This document shows, piece after piece, positions 52,911-62,508 of a stretch of DNA of 64,000 nucleotides. This stretch comes from Semisulcospira habei (lineage: Eukaryota > Mollusca > Gastropoda > Semisulcospiridae). The stretch lies in assembly GCA_036245525.1 (NCBI GenBank), contig BTPG01000005.1, positions 118,567,507 to 118,631,506 on the forward strand. The letters are read 5' to 3'. Made by a program: the position numbers and the translations under genes. Within the stretch, counting starts at the first letter, position 1. Each line of letters starts with the position of its first letter. The notes below the pieces were generated by a model. It was not told where the DNA came from. It searched no databases and saw only the letters and a program-made list of their open reading frames with translations.

Positions 52911-52982
52911 ATGCGTAATATCTCAAGGATAGTGCCAGATTAGCTTGGCGCCTTTCCAGGCACTACCCTTGAGGTATTACGC
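52911..52982. repeat. Family C core variant with new arms
   Basis: TGCGTAATATCTCAAGGATA and ACCCTTGAGGTATTACGCA around GATTAGCTTGGCGCC. The outer arms GCGTAATA/TATTACGC are unlike family C. Confidence 0.85.
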
Positions 52983-53097
52983 ACTTTCCTTCTCCCGCAG
53001 TCTGATGAACACTTCCCAAAACAGCAAAGGCCATTTGAAAATGGGACTGCGTGAGCGCCCAAAGGTCCGAGCACGTGTGAGTAGACCATGCTTGGCA

Positions 53098-53178
53098 TTA
53101 ACTCAGTCGAGACCTGCCGCATCCGGATACGCGGCATAAATCCGCGTATCCCCATACAGCACGTCTCCAGTTTGTTAA
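53098..53178. mobile_element. Family G TTAA palindrome
   Basis: TTAACTCAGTCGAGACCTGC to CACGTCTCCAGTTTGTTAA; central GGATACGCGG-CATAAAT-CCGCGTATCC. Confidence 0.88.
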
Positions 53179-53564
53179 CCTACCAAGCACCTAAAGTCTT
53201 CGAAAATATCAGTTTGAATTTTAGTAATTTAAAACTTTTTTTTGGGTTTCCCTTTTGCGGGGGGATGATGCAGACCAATTTTGGGTATCATTAGTGTGAT
53301 TAACAAACTTGCGGAAGATGAAAAACTTAGGAGGCGATTGTCGCAAGCGGTCGAGTCACCTACTTGTAAAATTGCATGTACTTCAAAACTTACCACGGCG
53401 AAAATGATATGATCTGATATTTCTGGCGTTTTGAGCATCGTTTTAGCGGTCAGCGCGTATAAGGCGAGATCAGGATTGTTAGTTCGTTCGGCCGTGAAGT
53501 AAAAATTTTCAAATTGAGGAGTTTCGAGAATTCTTCATTACGGTTTGGAGACAGCTAGTGGCAC
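53179..53564. other. No feature seen
   Basis: AT-rich intron; nothing recognised. Confidence 0.4.
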
Positions 53565-53681
53565 CTGGTGACACCACCCTTAAATTGTCATAGACCCTAG
53601 AGGCACTACGTTATTCTGGCGCTACGCTTGAACTATCGTGATGGAACCCTATCTTGCTGCGGTGTACCAGGGCTGGGTGAA
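53565..53681. mobile_element. Eroded family C' element
   Basis: GACACCACCCTTAAATTGTC, ACGCTTGAACTATCGTGATG and CCAGGGCTGGGTGAATTAA; abuts a family C element sharing the TTAA. Confidence 0.55.
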
Positions 53682-53884
53682 TTAACCCATTTAGCCTCAA
53701 CGCCCTGCAGCAGAAGGATTGATCATGATAGTTCAAGGGTAGTGACAGATGAGCTTGGCGCCTTCAGGCGCCATGCTCATCTGGCACTTCCCTTGGATTG
53801 TCATGATCAATCCATCTCCCGCAACTGGTACATAGTCGTTTAGATAACACCTCCAATATTTGGAAAATGCGGCTGTTAGGTTAA
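53682..53884. mobile_element. Family C TTAA element, complete
   Basis: TTAACCCATTTAGCCTCAAC to GCGGCTGTTAGGTTAA. Inner GATGAGCTTGGCGCC pairs with GGCGCCATGCTCATC, a paired departure from GATTAGC/GCTAATC. Confidence 0.9.
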
Positions 53885-54013
53885 CGGGGATACACGTATT
53901 ATTCGAGCTGAAGATTATTAGAGTGATTAAGGCACTCGATCTCAGCTGACGATGAGTCAGGGATTAAAATCTTCGCATCCCTTTATACGTCCTTCAGCGA
54001 TATCCTTCCATCT

Positions 54014-54079
54014 GCAAGAGGCACAGATCCTCATAAGTCCATGCAGTCGCGTGGGCTCATGAGAATCTATGCCTCTTGC
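54014..54079. repeat. Family A hairpin, tandem pair copy 1
   Basis: GCAAGAGGCACAGATCCTCA and TGAGAATCTATGCCTCTTGC; tip AGTCCATGCAGTCGCGTGGGCT. Confidence 0.92.
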
Positions 54080-54160
54080 TGACGGCTATTAGCCCATTGT
54101 ACATCCTCAGATCCAAGGAGTCTCACTGGTTTCTGTCTTCGACTCTGGAGGTCTCCGTCT

Positions 54161-54226
54161 GCAAGTGGCATGGATTCTCATCAGTCCATGCAGTCGCGTG
54201 GACTGATGAGAATTTATGCTTCTTGC
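54161..54226. repeat. Family A hairpin, tandem pair copy 2
   Basis: GCAAGTGGCATGGATTCTCA and TGAGAATTTATGCTTCTTGC. TCATCAGTCCATGC and GCGTGGACTGATGA pair perfectly although they differ from copy 1 and the family norm. Starts 147 bp after copy 1. Confidence 0.93.
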
Positions 54227-54424
54227 TGACAGTTATAAATCTATTCCCGAACATCCTCAGACAGAGCCGGCGATGCTTGTGGGTTCATATCTTCGCCTCC
54301 TCATGTCTCCCATCTTCACGGACCAAGTGGCGGGCGGCGATCCCCAGCAAAATTCAATCATTAGCGCGATTGGAAATGATTCCTCTCCTATCGACCTGTC
54401 GAGTTTCCTAGCCAGTTTCTTCTT

Positions 54425-54760
54425 TCTGTAAAGAGGAATAGATCCTCATGAGCCCCCGCACTGTTTCAACGTGCGAGAGACAGTTGTAGACATCCCGTAT
54501 ATACTTGTACCATGTATATAATTTATACGAGAGGTGCAGATTTTCCTAAACCCATGGGTGAGGCACAGAATGTCATCAGCCCTTCGAGTGGAAGCGCTGT
54601 GGGGTTCTATGCCTCATACATAGGCTTAGGAAACTCACTCTGTGTCTCTGGAAGGGTTGATGACATTCTATACCTCATGCACCTGAAGTTCTAGATCTGT
54701 CCTCTGCAGAATGCATACATTCCAGCCCGTTCATGTTTGCGAGACAGGATAGACACTCAT
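54425..54760. repeat. Eroded A units
   Basis: TAAAGAGGAATAGATCCTCA (near 54431), GAGGTGCAGATTTTCCTAAA (near 54530), GGGTTCTATGCCTCATACAT (near 54602) and GATGACATTCTATACCTCAT (near 54657) are unpaired or mispaired arms. Confidence 0.55.
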
Positions 54761-54844
54761 GTGCCCCTGCAGAACTGGTGTCTGAATAAAGCGTTGGCCT
54801 GGCGCCCGTCCATGAGGAGTGGACAGATGTCCGGTAGCGGCCAT

Positions 54845-54951
54845 CCCAGTAAACCAAGGTCCTCGGGCCCACGACGGCTGCAGTGGGCCCGCGCACGGCT
54901 GTGCGCGGGCCCACTGCGGCCGTCGTGGGCCCGAGGACGTTTTGCTACTGG
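54845..54951. repeat. Family E GC-rich palindrome, best copy
   Basis: GTCCTCGGGCCCACGACGGC, TGCAGTGGGCCCGCGCAC and the right arm GTGCGCGGGCCCACTGCGGC, CGTCGTGGGCCCGAGGACG; centre GGCT. Confidence 0.95.
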
Positions 54952-55356
54952 GGGATGATCCTCCACGGACTAAATTATGCAAATTGGTTCGTGCTTAACT
55001 GGGGAAGAACCACTTGACAGCGTTCTGGATGGGTTAGAACGCCAACTTGAAACCCACGTGCTTCACCTGACATGTTTGAAAACTAGCATTTGCCTCAGAG
55101 GAATTTCCATTGATCTTTTTGTGTGTCAGTTGCTGTTGCAGATCTGGACAGTTAAAATACGTACTTTACGTTCTTGCGTGCAGCCGTGTAGCAATTTTTA
55201 TGTGATTGCTTCAAAAACATTAAAGTGTCGTGAATAATTTGAGTACCTTTTGTTGTTTCAATTCTCTGACGATTTTCTGTATAGTTTTCCCCGTTTATCC
55301 GTTTCCCACGGTTTCTCTGTTTTCCACTGCAATAATGATTTCTTGCCTGCATGACA
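54952..55356. other. No feature seen
   Basis: Unrecognised intron sequence. Confidence 0.4.
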
Positions 55357-55448
55357 TTGAACCCTTTGCGAGTCGGTAGCGGTTTTAGTCGCGATGATTT
55401 CTGCAGGAATCTTTGCGACTAAAACCACTGCCGACACGCAATGGGTAA
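55357..55448. mobile_element. Family D palindrome
   Basis: TTGAACCCTTTGCGAGTCGG to CGACACGCAATGGGTAA; the TTAA ends have decayed to TTGA/GTAA. Confidence 0.88.
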
Positions 55449-55873
55449 GTTCCAGTAGCGATCCACCATGCCAGCATAACCAAATGACCATATTTATTCC
55501 TGTTTTCTCTCTACCTTCCTGTCAGTGAGCAAAACGTCCTCCAGCCGACGGCGACCTAAGGACCTTTGCTCACAGGGCTGCTCTCGACTCAGACCCCGGC
55601 TCAGTCGCCTCTCGTAGATGCAGCAAGGCGCGAAAATTAACGACATTAGGGAAAGAGGGGAGGAATTTTCAGCGGTAATGACTCGGTACCATACCGTGCG
55701 TCACTTCACAGCTGACATGACCCCAGCCTCCTCATTGGGAGTAACTCAGATGTAAATATGGCAAAGAAACTTAGGCACGGCACCACACAAAATGTGTGCT
55801 AATTGATTTTGGACCCTACGACTTAAATTTTGTTTTTATCAGGACGGAAATTGGATATGAGTTTTCGAAAAGG
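55449..55873. other. Family B fragment only
   Basis: TGTGTGCTAATTGATTTTGG ACC near 55795; no gene seen. Confidence 0.45.
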
Positions 55874-55936
55874 TGTGTTGGTGTGTGATTTTGGACCTTA
55901 CGGCTTTGAGCCGTAAGGTACACAATCACAGATCAT
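55874..55936. repeat. Family B palindrome
   Basis: GTGTGTTGGTGTGTGATTTT, GACCTTACGGCTTTGAGCCG and ACACAATCACAGATCAT. Confidence 0.85.
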
Positions 55937-56131
55937 AGTCGCCGCTGTACGTCGGGATATGAAGATCTGTGCCACTGGGAGATACAAAGTGTCTTGAGTT
56001 TGTTGGTTTGGGCCATGCCACAGAACAGTAAACGCCTGCCTGTATCTCAAAATCTGCCTCGACCGCCTCTGCACGAAATATAGAAATATAGGTCTGCGGA
56101 GACTACTGAGGATCTATGCCTCTTGTAGACT
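55937..56131. repeat. Eroded A right arms
   Basis: ATGAAGATCTGTGCCACTGG (near 55958) and ACTGAGGATCTATGCCTCTT G (near 56105). Confidence 0.55.
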
Positions 56132-56294
56132 GAAAGTGTTGTGCGAGGGAATTATTTCTGCGGTACGAGTGAGTGCGAGCGACCAAGAGGAGGTAAAGCG
56201 AAGAAAAGAGAGACAAATTGTGTTGTCCTCTCCAGGATGCCAGCATCTGCCAGGCCACCACAACGCGACCGCCGCGGCGGAGACCACAACGACG

Positions 56295-56375
56295 TTAACC
56301 CTTTCCCTTTCAGCGTCAAGTCTGATAGATGGATTGGCCGTGATAGACTAAGGGTCGCGCCAGAAGGAGAAAGGA
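56295..56375. repeat. Family C/C' left-end fragment
   Basis: GTTAACCCTTTCCCTTTCAG and GATGGATTGGCCGTGATAGA CTAAGGGTCGCGCCAGA. Confidence 0.5.
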
Positions 56376-56429
56376 AGATGACTACGGTGATAGAAATGAT
56401 AGTGATGTCCTGATGGTGAATTGTCACGA

Positions 56430-56515
56430 TGACTTTGGGTGTCGTGGCGGTTTTAGTCGCGATGATTCCTGCAGGAATCATCGCGACTAAAACCGCCACC
56501 GACACCCAAAGGGTT
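56430..56515. mobile_element. Family D palindrome, paired-change copy
   Basis: ACTTTGGGTGTCGTGGCGGT and ACCGCCACCGACACCCAAAG, centred on CTGCAG; GGGTG/CACCC and GTGGCGG/CCGCCAC differ from the family in both arms. Ends 104 bp before exon 5. Confidence 0.92.
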
Positions 56516-56619
56516 ACAAGCTTTCTGTTAAAAAAAGACCCCTATAGTTTTGTGAGCCTTTGCCTGTATGTATTGTAGATAATGGTGCTTTTTTGTGTGT
56601 GTTGTCTTGTGTGTTTCAG

Positions 56620-56738
56620 TGCCAAGTCCAAGAACGGCGGTCGCTCCCTGCGAGACAAGCTGGAGAAGATTGGCCTCAGTCTGCCCGCAGGGCGTAGGAA
56701 AGCCGCCAACGTCACACTGCTTACCTCCCTTGTCGAAG
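56620..56738 (+). CDS. TFAP2: AP-2 coding exon 5: basic region and first helix
   Basis: 119 nt, entered with one base (T) that completes the split Arg codon and ending with one base of a Gly codon. The acceptor is GTGTTTCAG (56619), the donor GTCAGT (56739). The translation [20 protein letters not shown] then [20 protein letters not shown] is the hallmark AP-2 basic stretch leading into the helix-span-helix domain. The Lys/Arg residues of [10 protein letters not shown] and PAGRRKAAN are those implicated in DNA contact in the family. Residues about 238-278 of the visible protein. A family D palindrome lies 104 bp upstream of the acceptor and a second D copy lies 162 bp downstream of the donor. 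Confidence 0.97.
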
Positions 56739-56900
56739 GTCAGTCAAAACTGTCGGACTTCCTCGGCTGCAGATTCAGTCAAACTGGATCCTTGCTTCCT
56801 AAAGCCTGTAACCTCAAACGTTTAATTTTTTTAATGACAACTGATTAAACTGTGTTCTGTCTGCCAGTTCACAAGAATGAAATTAACTCGGTGACGTGCA

Positions 56901-56989
56901 CTTTTGCGTGTCGGTAGCGGTTTTTGTCGCGATGATTCCTTACAGGAATCCTCGCGACAAAAACCGCTACCGACGCGCAAAGGGTTTAA
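56901..56989. mobile_element. Family D palindrome in intron 5
   Basis: CTTTTGCGTGTCGGTAGCGG and CCGCTACCGACGCGCAAAGG; TTTTTGTCGCG/CGCGACAAAAA replaces TTTTAGTCGCG in both arms. Confidence 0.92.
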
Positions 56990-57089
56990 TGTATAGAGCA
57001 GAAACGAGTGCTCAGCCTCTCCGAATTATAGCTTGTAAACCGTGAAAAAAATCAACTCCAGACAGGGAACGTGAATATAAATGAGCCCA

Positions 57090-57152
57090 ACAAGAGGCAA
57101 AGAACGTCATGAGTCCCGCATATGCCGGACCCATGGAGTTCTTTGCCTGATG
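57090..57152. repeat. Family A hairpin with paired changes, intron 5
   Basis: CAAGAGGCAAAGAACGTCAT and ATGGAGTTCTTTGCCTGATG; AAAGAAC/GTTCTTT replaces ATAGATC/GATCTAT in both arms. Confidence 0.88.
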
Positions 57153-57730
57153 TACTTGTGTCTGTTTTTTTTTTTTGTTTTTTTTCCCCCCAAAAGCAAA
57201 GGGGTTCGTCAGTTCATGAATGATAGAGAGACGTGTCCTTATAACATAAACATTATCAATTTTTTTGGGTGAGATTTTAACGTGTGTTTAAAACGGTGCA
57301 CCCCTTTTGATTTATGTTGTATGTATAATTTATTACTTTAAAACTTGGACGGGAGCATTTGAATATTATACCTGGAGTGGCTTGAGCGCACATCCTGTAT
57401 CGCGCCTCCATCGTCACTGGAGCAAGTCTTTCTTAATGCTGACTTGAATACGGTGTTCAAAGCGCCGACTGCATTGATATATATATATTTTTTTTTTAGT
57501 GCACGCGATAGCATCTTTCTGCATCAGTAATCACTGACACATGTTCTGTATTTCTGAATGACGGATAAAAAGGTCTAGAATGACGAAGCACATTTTTTTT
57601 TAAAGCACCCGCTTTGCTTTACACCTGACTCAAATGGCGTCTACAATAACCCAGATTTCAGGAAGATCAACAAATAAATTCAAATCCCGCTTTTTGTGCT
57701 GAATTTAAAATAGTGACCTCCATTTTTCAG
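57153..57730. other. Remainder of intron 5
   Basis: AT-rich, with T runs at 57168-57186 and a short TA run near 57480; no other feature. Confidence 0.5.
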
Positions 57731-57872
57731 GGGAGACGATTCGCCTAGCACGTGACTTCTCCTACCTATGCGAGACCGAGTTCCCTGCCCGCCAGTGTGC
57801 TGAATACAACCTGCGACAGTACTCAGACCCTAACGATTACCATACACGCAAACAGATGGTTCTTGCCTCCAA
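57731..57872 (+). CDS. TFAP2: AP-2 coding exon 6: helix-span-helix
   Basis: 142 nt in phase 1, ending with two bases (AA) of a Lys codon. The acceptor is CATTTTTCAG (57730), the donor GTAAGT (57873). The translation runs [20 protein letters not shown], then [20 protein letters not shown] and KQMVLASK. It aligns with the vertebrate block [20 protein letters not shown] and with the QHSDPNE span between the two amphipathic helices. Residues about 278-325. The function is homo- or heterodimerisation of AP-2 subunits. The internal positions [13 protein letters not shown] are the most diverged part of the domain, which is usual for the span. Confidence 0.96.
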
Positions 57873-58071
57873 GTAAGTCTCTTTTTGTGGTGTTGTTGAA
57901 AACCTCAACCCCTTGCAACTATTCTAACGGCTCTCTTTTTTTTTTTTTTTTTTTTTTTTTCTTACGGCTTTTGCCTGTAGACATGGGCCCACAAAGAATG
58001 AAAAAGTAAAGATTTGCATTGTCATTCCTAAACTCTAACGTTTTCTTAAAACTGACCTCTCTTAAAAATGT

Positions 58072-58163
58072 TTAACCCTTTGCGTGTCGGTAGCGGTTTT
58101 TGTCGCGATGGTTCCTACAGGAATCATCGCGACTATAAGCACCACCGACACGCAAAGGGTTAA
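58072..58163. mobile_element. Family D TTAA palindrome in intron 6
   Basis: TTAACCCTTTGCGTGTCGGT to ACCGACACGCAAAGGGTTAA; a few unpaired changes in the right inner arm (ATAAGCACC). The 419-nt intron contains little else besides a poly(T) at 57937-57960. Confidence 0.93.
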
Positions 58164-58291
58164 TGTTTATAAGGAGATGATTTGGCTCTTCCGTTCATCG
58201 CTATTTATTACTTTTGCCAGAATCTACTAAAGTGATGTATAAGCTGTAACTCTAAAATTTACCTTGCATTTGTTTTTTCTTCCATTTTCAG

Positions 58292-58622
58292 GCAGATGGT
58301 AAAGGAGTTTCACGACCTGATGTTGCAGGACCGGTCACCAATGGGCAACACGCGCTCCACAGTCGTCCTTGAACCCGGCATGCAGCGCCATCTGACCCAC
58401 TTCAGCCTGCTGACCCACGGCTTCGGCACGCCCGCACTTCTGGCCATATCCAACCTTCTGCAGACGTACTTCAACGAGATGCTGAAGGTCATGGACAAGA
58501 CCTACTCCGCACCAACGCAGCCAGTCAATGGAGGCTCTGCCAACGGAGGCGGCAACGGCCAGAGCAACGGCCTTGATTCCAACAAGGTCAAGGGCGACAA
58601 GGACGAGAATCGCCGAGAATGA
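58292..58622 (+). CDS. TFAP2: AP-2 terminal coding exon 7
   Basis: 331 nt including the TGA stop at 58620-58622. The acceptor is TTCCATTTTCAG (58291), and the first base completes the split Lys codon. The translation begins QMVKEFHDLMLQDRSPMGNT and continues with VLEPGMQRHLTHFSLLTHGF and GTPALLAISNLLQTYFNEML, the second helix of the helix-span-helix domain with the conserved QDRSP, LTHF and HGFG motifs. A Gly/Asn-rich, low-complexity tail (NGGSANGGGNGQSNG) and a charged end KGDKDENRRE follow; vertebrate AP-2 proteins likewise end in a charged, unstructured tail. Residues about 325-434 of the visible protein. Confidence 0.97.
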
Positions 58623-58779
58623 GTGCTAAGGGAGAAAAGCGCGGGAATCGACGCCGTGTCGTCTGCTGCGTTGTGAGATTGTTCGTCGGGTAATTTTGAA
58701 GAAGTTTTCGACAAGTCCGCTGAAAAGAAGTGAAAGGAAAAAAATTGTGAAGGAAAAAAGGGTGGATGCAAAATGGTTA

Positions 58780-58858
58780 TTAACCCTCTTGCACATGCAG
58801 CCACGGGTACTGTACTACACTGTAAACAGTACTTGTGACTGCACGCACACGGGGATTA
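58780..58858. mobile_element. Family K palindrome in the 3' UTR
   Basis: TTAACCCTCTTGCACATGCA and TGCACGCACACGGGGATTA; the inner GTACTGT-ACTACACT-GTAAACAGTAC stem is imperfect. Confidence 0.7.
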
Positions 58859-59075
58859 GAATGGTTGGCAGGCACGCCGACTGTGAAAAGAAGGAATGTG
58901 CTTTACGAGGGAGAATTGTGCTCCAACCTCATAACTGGACGGTTTCGGAATTTAAAAAAAAAAACAAAAAACGTCCTAAACAGAAGCTGGTATCAAATCT
59001 CACAAAAAAACGTCATCGGATTTTGTGTGGAAGTCTTGTTTAAAGCTGAGCTGGAGAAAAATCCCTGGCGTGCAT

Positions 59076-59186
<111 letters not shown>

Positions 59187-59262
59187 AAGTGCATGGGTGT
59201 GTGGTAATTTGTTGTATGGATGGAAGTGTATATTTGAGGGTTACTTGCACTGCCGATTCGTC

Positions 59263-59268
59263 AATAAA
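59263..59268 (+). promoter_or_regulatory. Candidate poly(A) signal AATAAA
   Basis: First AATAAA downstream of the TFAP2 stop, 641 bp away, in GTCAATAAATG, followed by TG-rich sequence. The position fits a 3' UTR end; no transcript evidence is available here. Confidence 0.4.
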
Positions 59269-59290
59269 TGTTGACTATAATATAATCAGT

Positions 59291-59648
59291 TTTCCACGAA
59301 CACCTCACACACAAATGTCTCCTGGAACAAGGTGCCAGTTCACAAGAACGCTGTGACATGGACACGGGGGCAGCAGTGACATGTTCCTTGTGACATCTAC
59401 ATCCATTGGAGTAGTTTCCTCACCTCACATGGCAGTCCAGAAATCACATGACGTGACGCACGCCATGATCACATGACTGAATCGCGTGCCAATATTCAAG
59501 TGACCTCTGACCTGGTTTGAACCTGGATTGCAAACCTTTTACCCCTCTACTGCCATGGTCCACTAATGATGTGTTTTTTGTTTTATTTTAAACTATCACA
59601 GACTGAACGTTTGATGAGAACTTACGGATGTGGGCATAACTGAGGCCA
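59291..59648. other. No feature seen
   Basis: Downstream non-coding sequence with several CACATGA/TCACATG words; nothing else recognised. Confidence 0.4.
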
Positions 59649-59714
59649 GCAAGAGGCATAGATCCTCATGAGACCCCGCTGAAGCGGGACCTCATCAGGA
59701 TCTATGCCTCTTGT
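59649..59714. repeat. Family A hairpin
   Basis: GCAAGAGGCATAGATCCTCA and AGGATCTATGCCTCTTGT; tip GAGACCCCGCTGAAGCGGGACCTC carries ACC/GGA-type paired changes. Confidence 0.93.
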
Positions 59715-60410
59715 CTGTTGGCGTCGTGCTGGCAGTGAAAGGAAGTTGCTTATTCATGTTGGGGTATTGCTGCCCTTCGAATATATGGGAACAATGACAC
59801 TGTTCGGAGGAGTACCTGCTCCCTGAATCGCATGAAAGTGAAATTGTTCTTTGGTTTCGGGGCATCAAGATTTATCCCAACCACAGCAGAGCTGCCGAAT
59901 ACTAAACAAAAAACTGCCAGACTGTCACACTAGATGAAAATGTGGTGTGTGCCGAGCCATAATCCCATTGTGGCAGTCATGACAATGATGTGACTGTGAA
60001 ATGACAGTGCGAGCATTCCCTTTTTTGACTGCGTCGTATGAACCTGCCATGATAATGATTTAAACTTTTTTTTTGGTTCGGTGCCACAGTTTGGAACTGA
60101 TTAAAACTTTTGTGTTTCTGCCACATGTTCAATAATTATACAGTGCTGCCACACCATGATGTTTTTTTTTCTGGACTTCATGGTGGACAGTCACTGTCCT
60201 AATTCTTGTCTCAACTTTGATGCTACAACAGACATCTTTTTGTTTGGTCATCCTCAACGGGTATTGCTGAATGGTGCCACGCCACTTCCGCTCGATGCCA
60301 ATGGCGACCGAGAGAGAATGAGACGGTCTCTGTGATTGGTGGACTGTGGCTTGGAGCGTGTAATACGAGGACTCTGTATGGCTGCACTGATTTTTGCTGA
60401 TTGAATGATG
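59715..60410. other. No gene seen
   Basis: Non-coding; may include distal 3' UTR. Confidence 0.4.
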
Positions 60411-60465
60411 TATTTTCAACTTTAACTTCCTTGCTCGTGCAACCACAAGTGGGGTTAAAGTTTAA
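60411..60465. repeat. Diverged family K element
   Basis: AACTTTAACTTCCTTGCTCG, TGCAACCACAAG and GTGGGGTTAAAGTTT. Confidence 0.45.
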
Positions 60466-60498
60466 CATTATGATTTTTCTGACTGAATGACGTATTGA

Positions 60499-60563
60499 AT
60501 CCCTTGTTTCTGCAACAACCGGTACTGTTTACAGTACCGGTGGCTGCATGAACAAGGGGTTAA
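60499..60563. mobile_element. Family K palindrome, good copy
   Basis: CCCTTGTTTCTGCAACAACC and GGTGGCTGCATGAACAAGGG; inner CCGGTACTGT-TTACAGTACCGG is near perfect; TTAA at the right end. Confidence 0.85.
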
Positions 60564-60760
60564 CGGTTTGATTTCATTTCTTCTTCCTGTCAATTGTGAC
60601 TTGATCTGTAGAACACTCTTTTCCTCTTTAATTGTTTTTTTTTTTTTTGTCTGTTGAATTCCGTATACGACTTCTTTTTAAATTTGATTTTGATTTTATT
60701 TAAATGGGTGTCTGTCTCAGGTGGTGCGAATTGACATTTGTTTAGTTTGTCGTCATCAGT

Positions 60761-60800
60761 TGTGTGCTGTTCTGTGCGCAAAATCGCAGACGAGCACACA
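60761..60800. repeat. Miniature family B hairpin
   Basis: TGTGTGCTGTTCTGTGCGC and AAATCGCAGACGAGCACACA. Confidence 0.65.
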
Positions 60801-61082
60801 CTGACCTATAATCGTGTTTTTGTTCGCGACTTGCCAATGGATTCATTTTTTTCACAACCATGACAACAGCATGCAGTTTGTGCAATTTGCCGCTGATAAT
60901 TCAGCTGAAGGAAATACAAAGCAATGTTAATATGGATTATATTTATATATATACATATATGTACTTTTGACACATTGTAGATAAAAGACTAGAGTACTAT
61001 TAGATTTTAACGTCAGTGACTGCAAATTAAGTTTGAGCTGAAACCTTTAGGATTAAACCCATCTGCCTGACACTCAGTTCCA

Positions 61083-61141
61083 GCAAGAGGGGGAGGGGGA
61101 GGGGGAGGGGGTGGGGGATTATGAGGATCTATGTCTCTTGC
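61083..61141. repeat. Family A hairpin with left arm overwritten by (GGGGGA)n
   Basis: GCAAGAG then GGGGAGGGGGAGGGGGAGGG and a normal right arm ATGAGGATCTATGTCTCTTG C. Confidence 0.82.
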
Positions 61142-61486
61142 ACTCGGGGGTTGGTTGCGCTCCGGCAGTAAAGGGGTGAACAGACTCTGTGATCATGCAA
61201 GTTTAAGCACAGTCTTAATCGTGACGAGCTATAGCCACGGTTTTACTTACTATGGTGCAGTGTTTTTAGTGATTTAAAGTCTCCAGAAAAAGACGCACAT
61301 GGCCCGCCAAACCGCGTTGCTGTACAAACGATCAGCAAGGGCAAAGGTATGGAGGGACACATTTTGTCTATTTAACCCATTTAACCCCACCGCCTCATTT
61401 CCAAAATTATTGAGGTGTCGCCTAACAATTGCGTACCAGTGGCAGGTGATGCATCGACATGATAGTTCAAGGATAGTGCCAGATTA

Positions 61487-61699
61487 TCCAGTATCACTAG
61501 GCAGGCATTGTCATGGAACCCCCAGGGAAAGAGGAAAAGAGGTAGCCCGAGAAACTCCTGGCGTCGAGACCTCCAAGCAGACATCAAGAGTCTGGGAACC
61601 ACCTGGAGTAGAATCGAAGGAGAAGCACAGGACAGGAGTTGCTGGAGGTCTCTCGTCGACGGCCTATACCCGGATAGGGGTGACAGGCGTAAGTAAGTA
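61487..61699 (+). mobile_element. RTE-like LINE 3' fragment with 12-bp target duplication
   Basis: Bracketed by AGTGCCAGATTA at 61475-61486 and 61700-61711, with an (AAGT)n tail. The coding part is listed separately. Another copy, reversed, is at 8704-8801. Confidence 0.85.
61507..61696 (+). pseudogene. LINE ORF C-terminus (RTE/endonuclease-RT type)
   Basis: The translation SWNPQGKRKRGSPRNSWRRD then LQADIKSLGTTWSRIEGEAQ and DRSCWRSLVDGLYPDRGDRR K, followed by a stop. This is the familiar end of LINE polyproteins: GKRKRGRPRxTWRR, the W..L/W.. spacing and a terminal GDRRK. Only the last 60 or so codons survive. It is uninterrupted, but it is a 5'-truncated insertion and not a gene. Confidence 0.8.
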
Positions 61700-61783
61700 A
61701 GTGCCAGATTAGCTTGGCGCCTTCAATCTGGCACTACCCTTGAATTATCATGGTCAATACATCATTGGGGCTAATTGGGTTAA

Positions 61784-62200
61784 ATGATGGACATGCATTT
61801 TAACAGCGCATCTGATCATTTTAAAACTCGGCAACACATTTCTGTTAAAAAAGAGAATTCTGCCTGAGGTCATCACCGTTAGTAAGTAAACCCCCATAGC
61901 TAATCTATATATTATTACAGCAGAAGTGTTCTTCTTGTAAGAAGCAAACTTGTGTGCCATTGTAATACAAAGTTAGATATACTAGGTGTACCTGAAACAA
62001 GTGAAACCATCTGACCTACTAAAATGTTTAAGCAACTTTTCATTTATGACAGTATTACTGTGCTGGTAATTGGTAATAAAAAAATCACAGACATTTTCAG
62101 TCGCAGAAAATTAATTTAACTTGGTTTCTTATTTGCTCATGGATTTTGTGATGACATTAACACATTTTATTTCTGTTGAATGCATGGGTTCGTGTACCAG
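61784..62200. other. No feature seen
   Basis: AT-rich; nothing recognised. Confidence 0.4.
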
Positions 62201-62201
62201 A

Positions 62202-62366
<165 letters not shown>

Positions 62367-62441
62367 CTAAATGTAATAAAAACAACTATTCGCGTGTGCT
62401 CGCAGCTACCAATTTTGTATTTTGCGCAGACAATGGACTAA

Positions 62442-62508
62442 CCCCAGTAGCAAAACGTCTCAGGGCCCAGGGCGGCCGCAGTGGGCCCGAGGACCGTTGC
62501 TGACTGGG
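62442..62508. repeat. Family E element, one side deleted
   Basis: CCCCAGTAGCAAAACGTCTC, GGCGGCCGCAGTGGGCCCGA and GGACCGTTGCTGACTGGG. Confidence 0.75.

Larger units (their letters stand above)
61372..61783. mobile_element. Family C element interrupted by a LINE tail
   Basis: TTAACCCATTTAACCCCACC to GGGGCTAATTGGGTTAA; the LINE insertion at 61487-61699 lies in the left inner arm. Confidence 0.85.
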
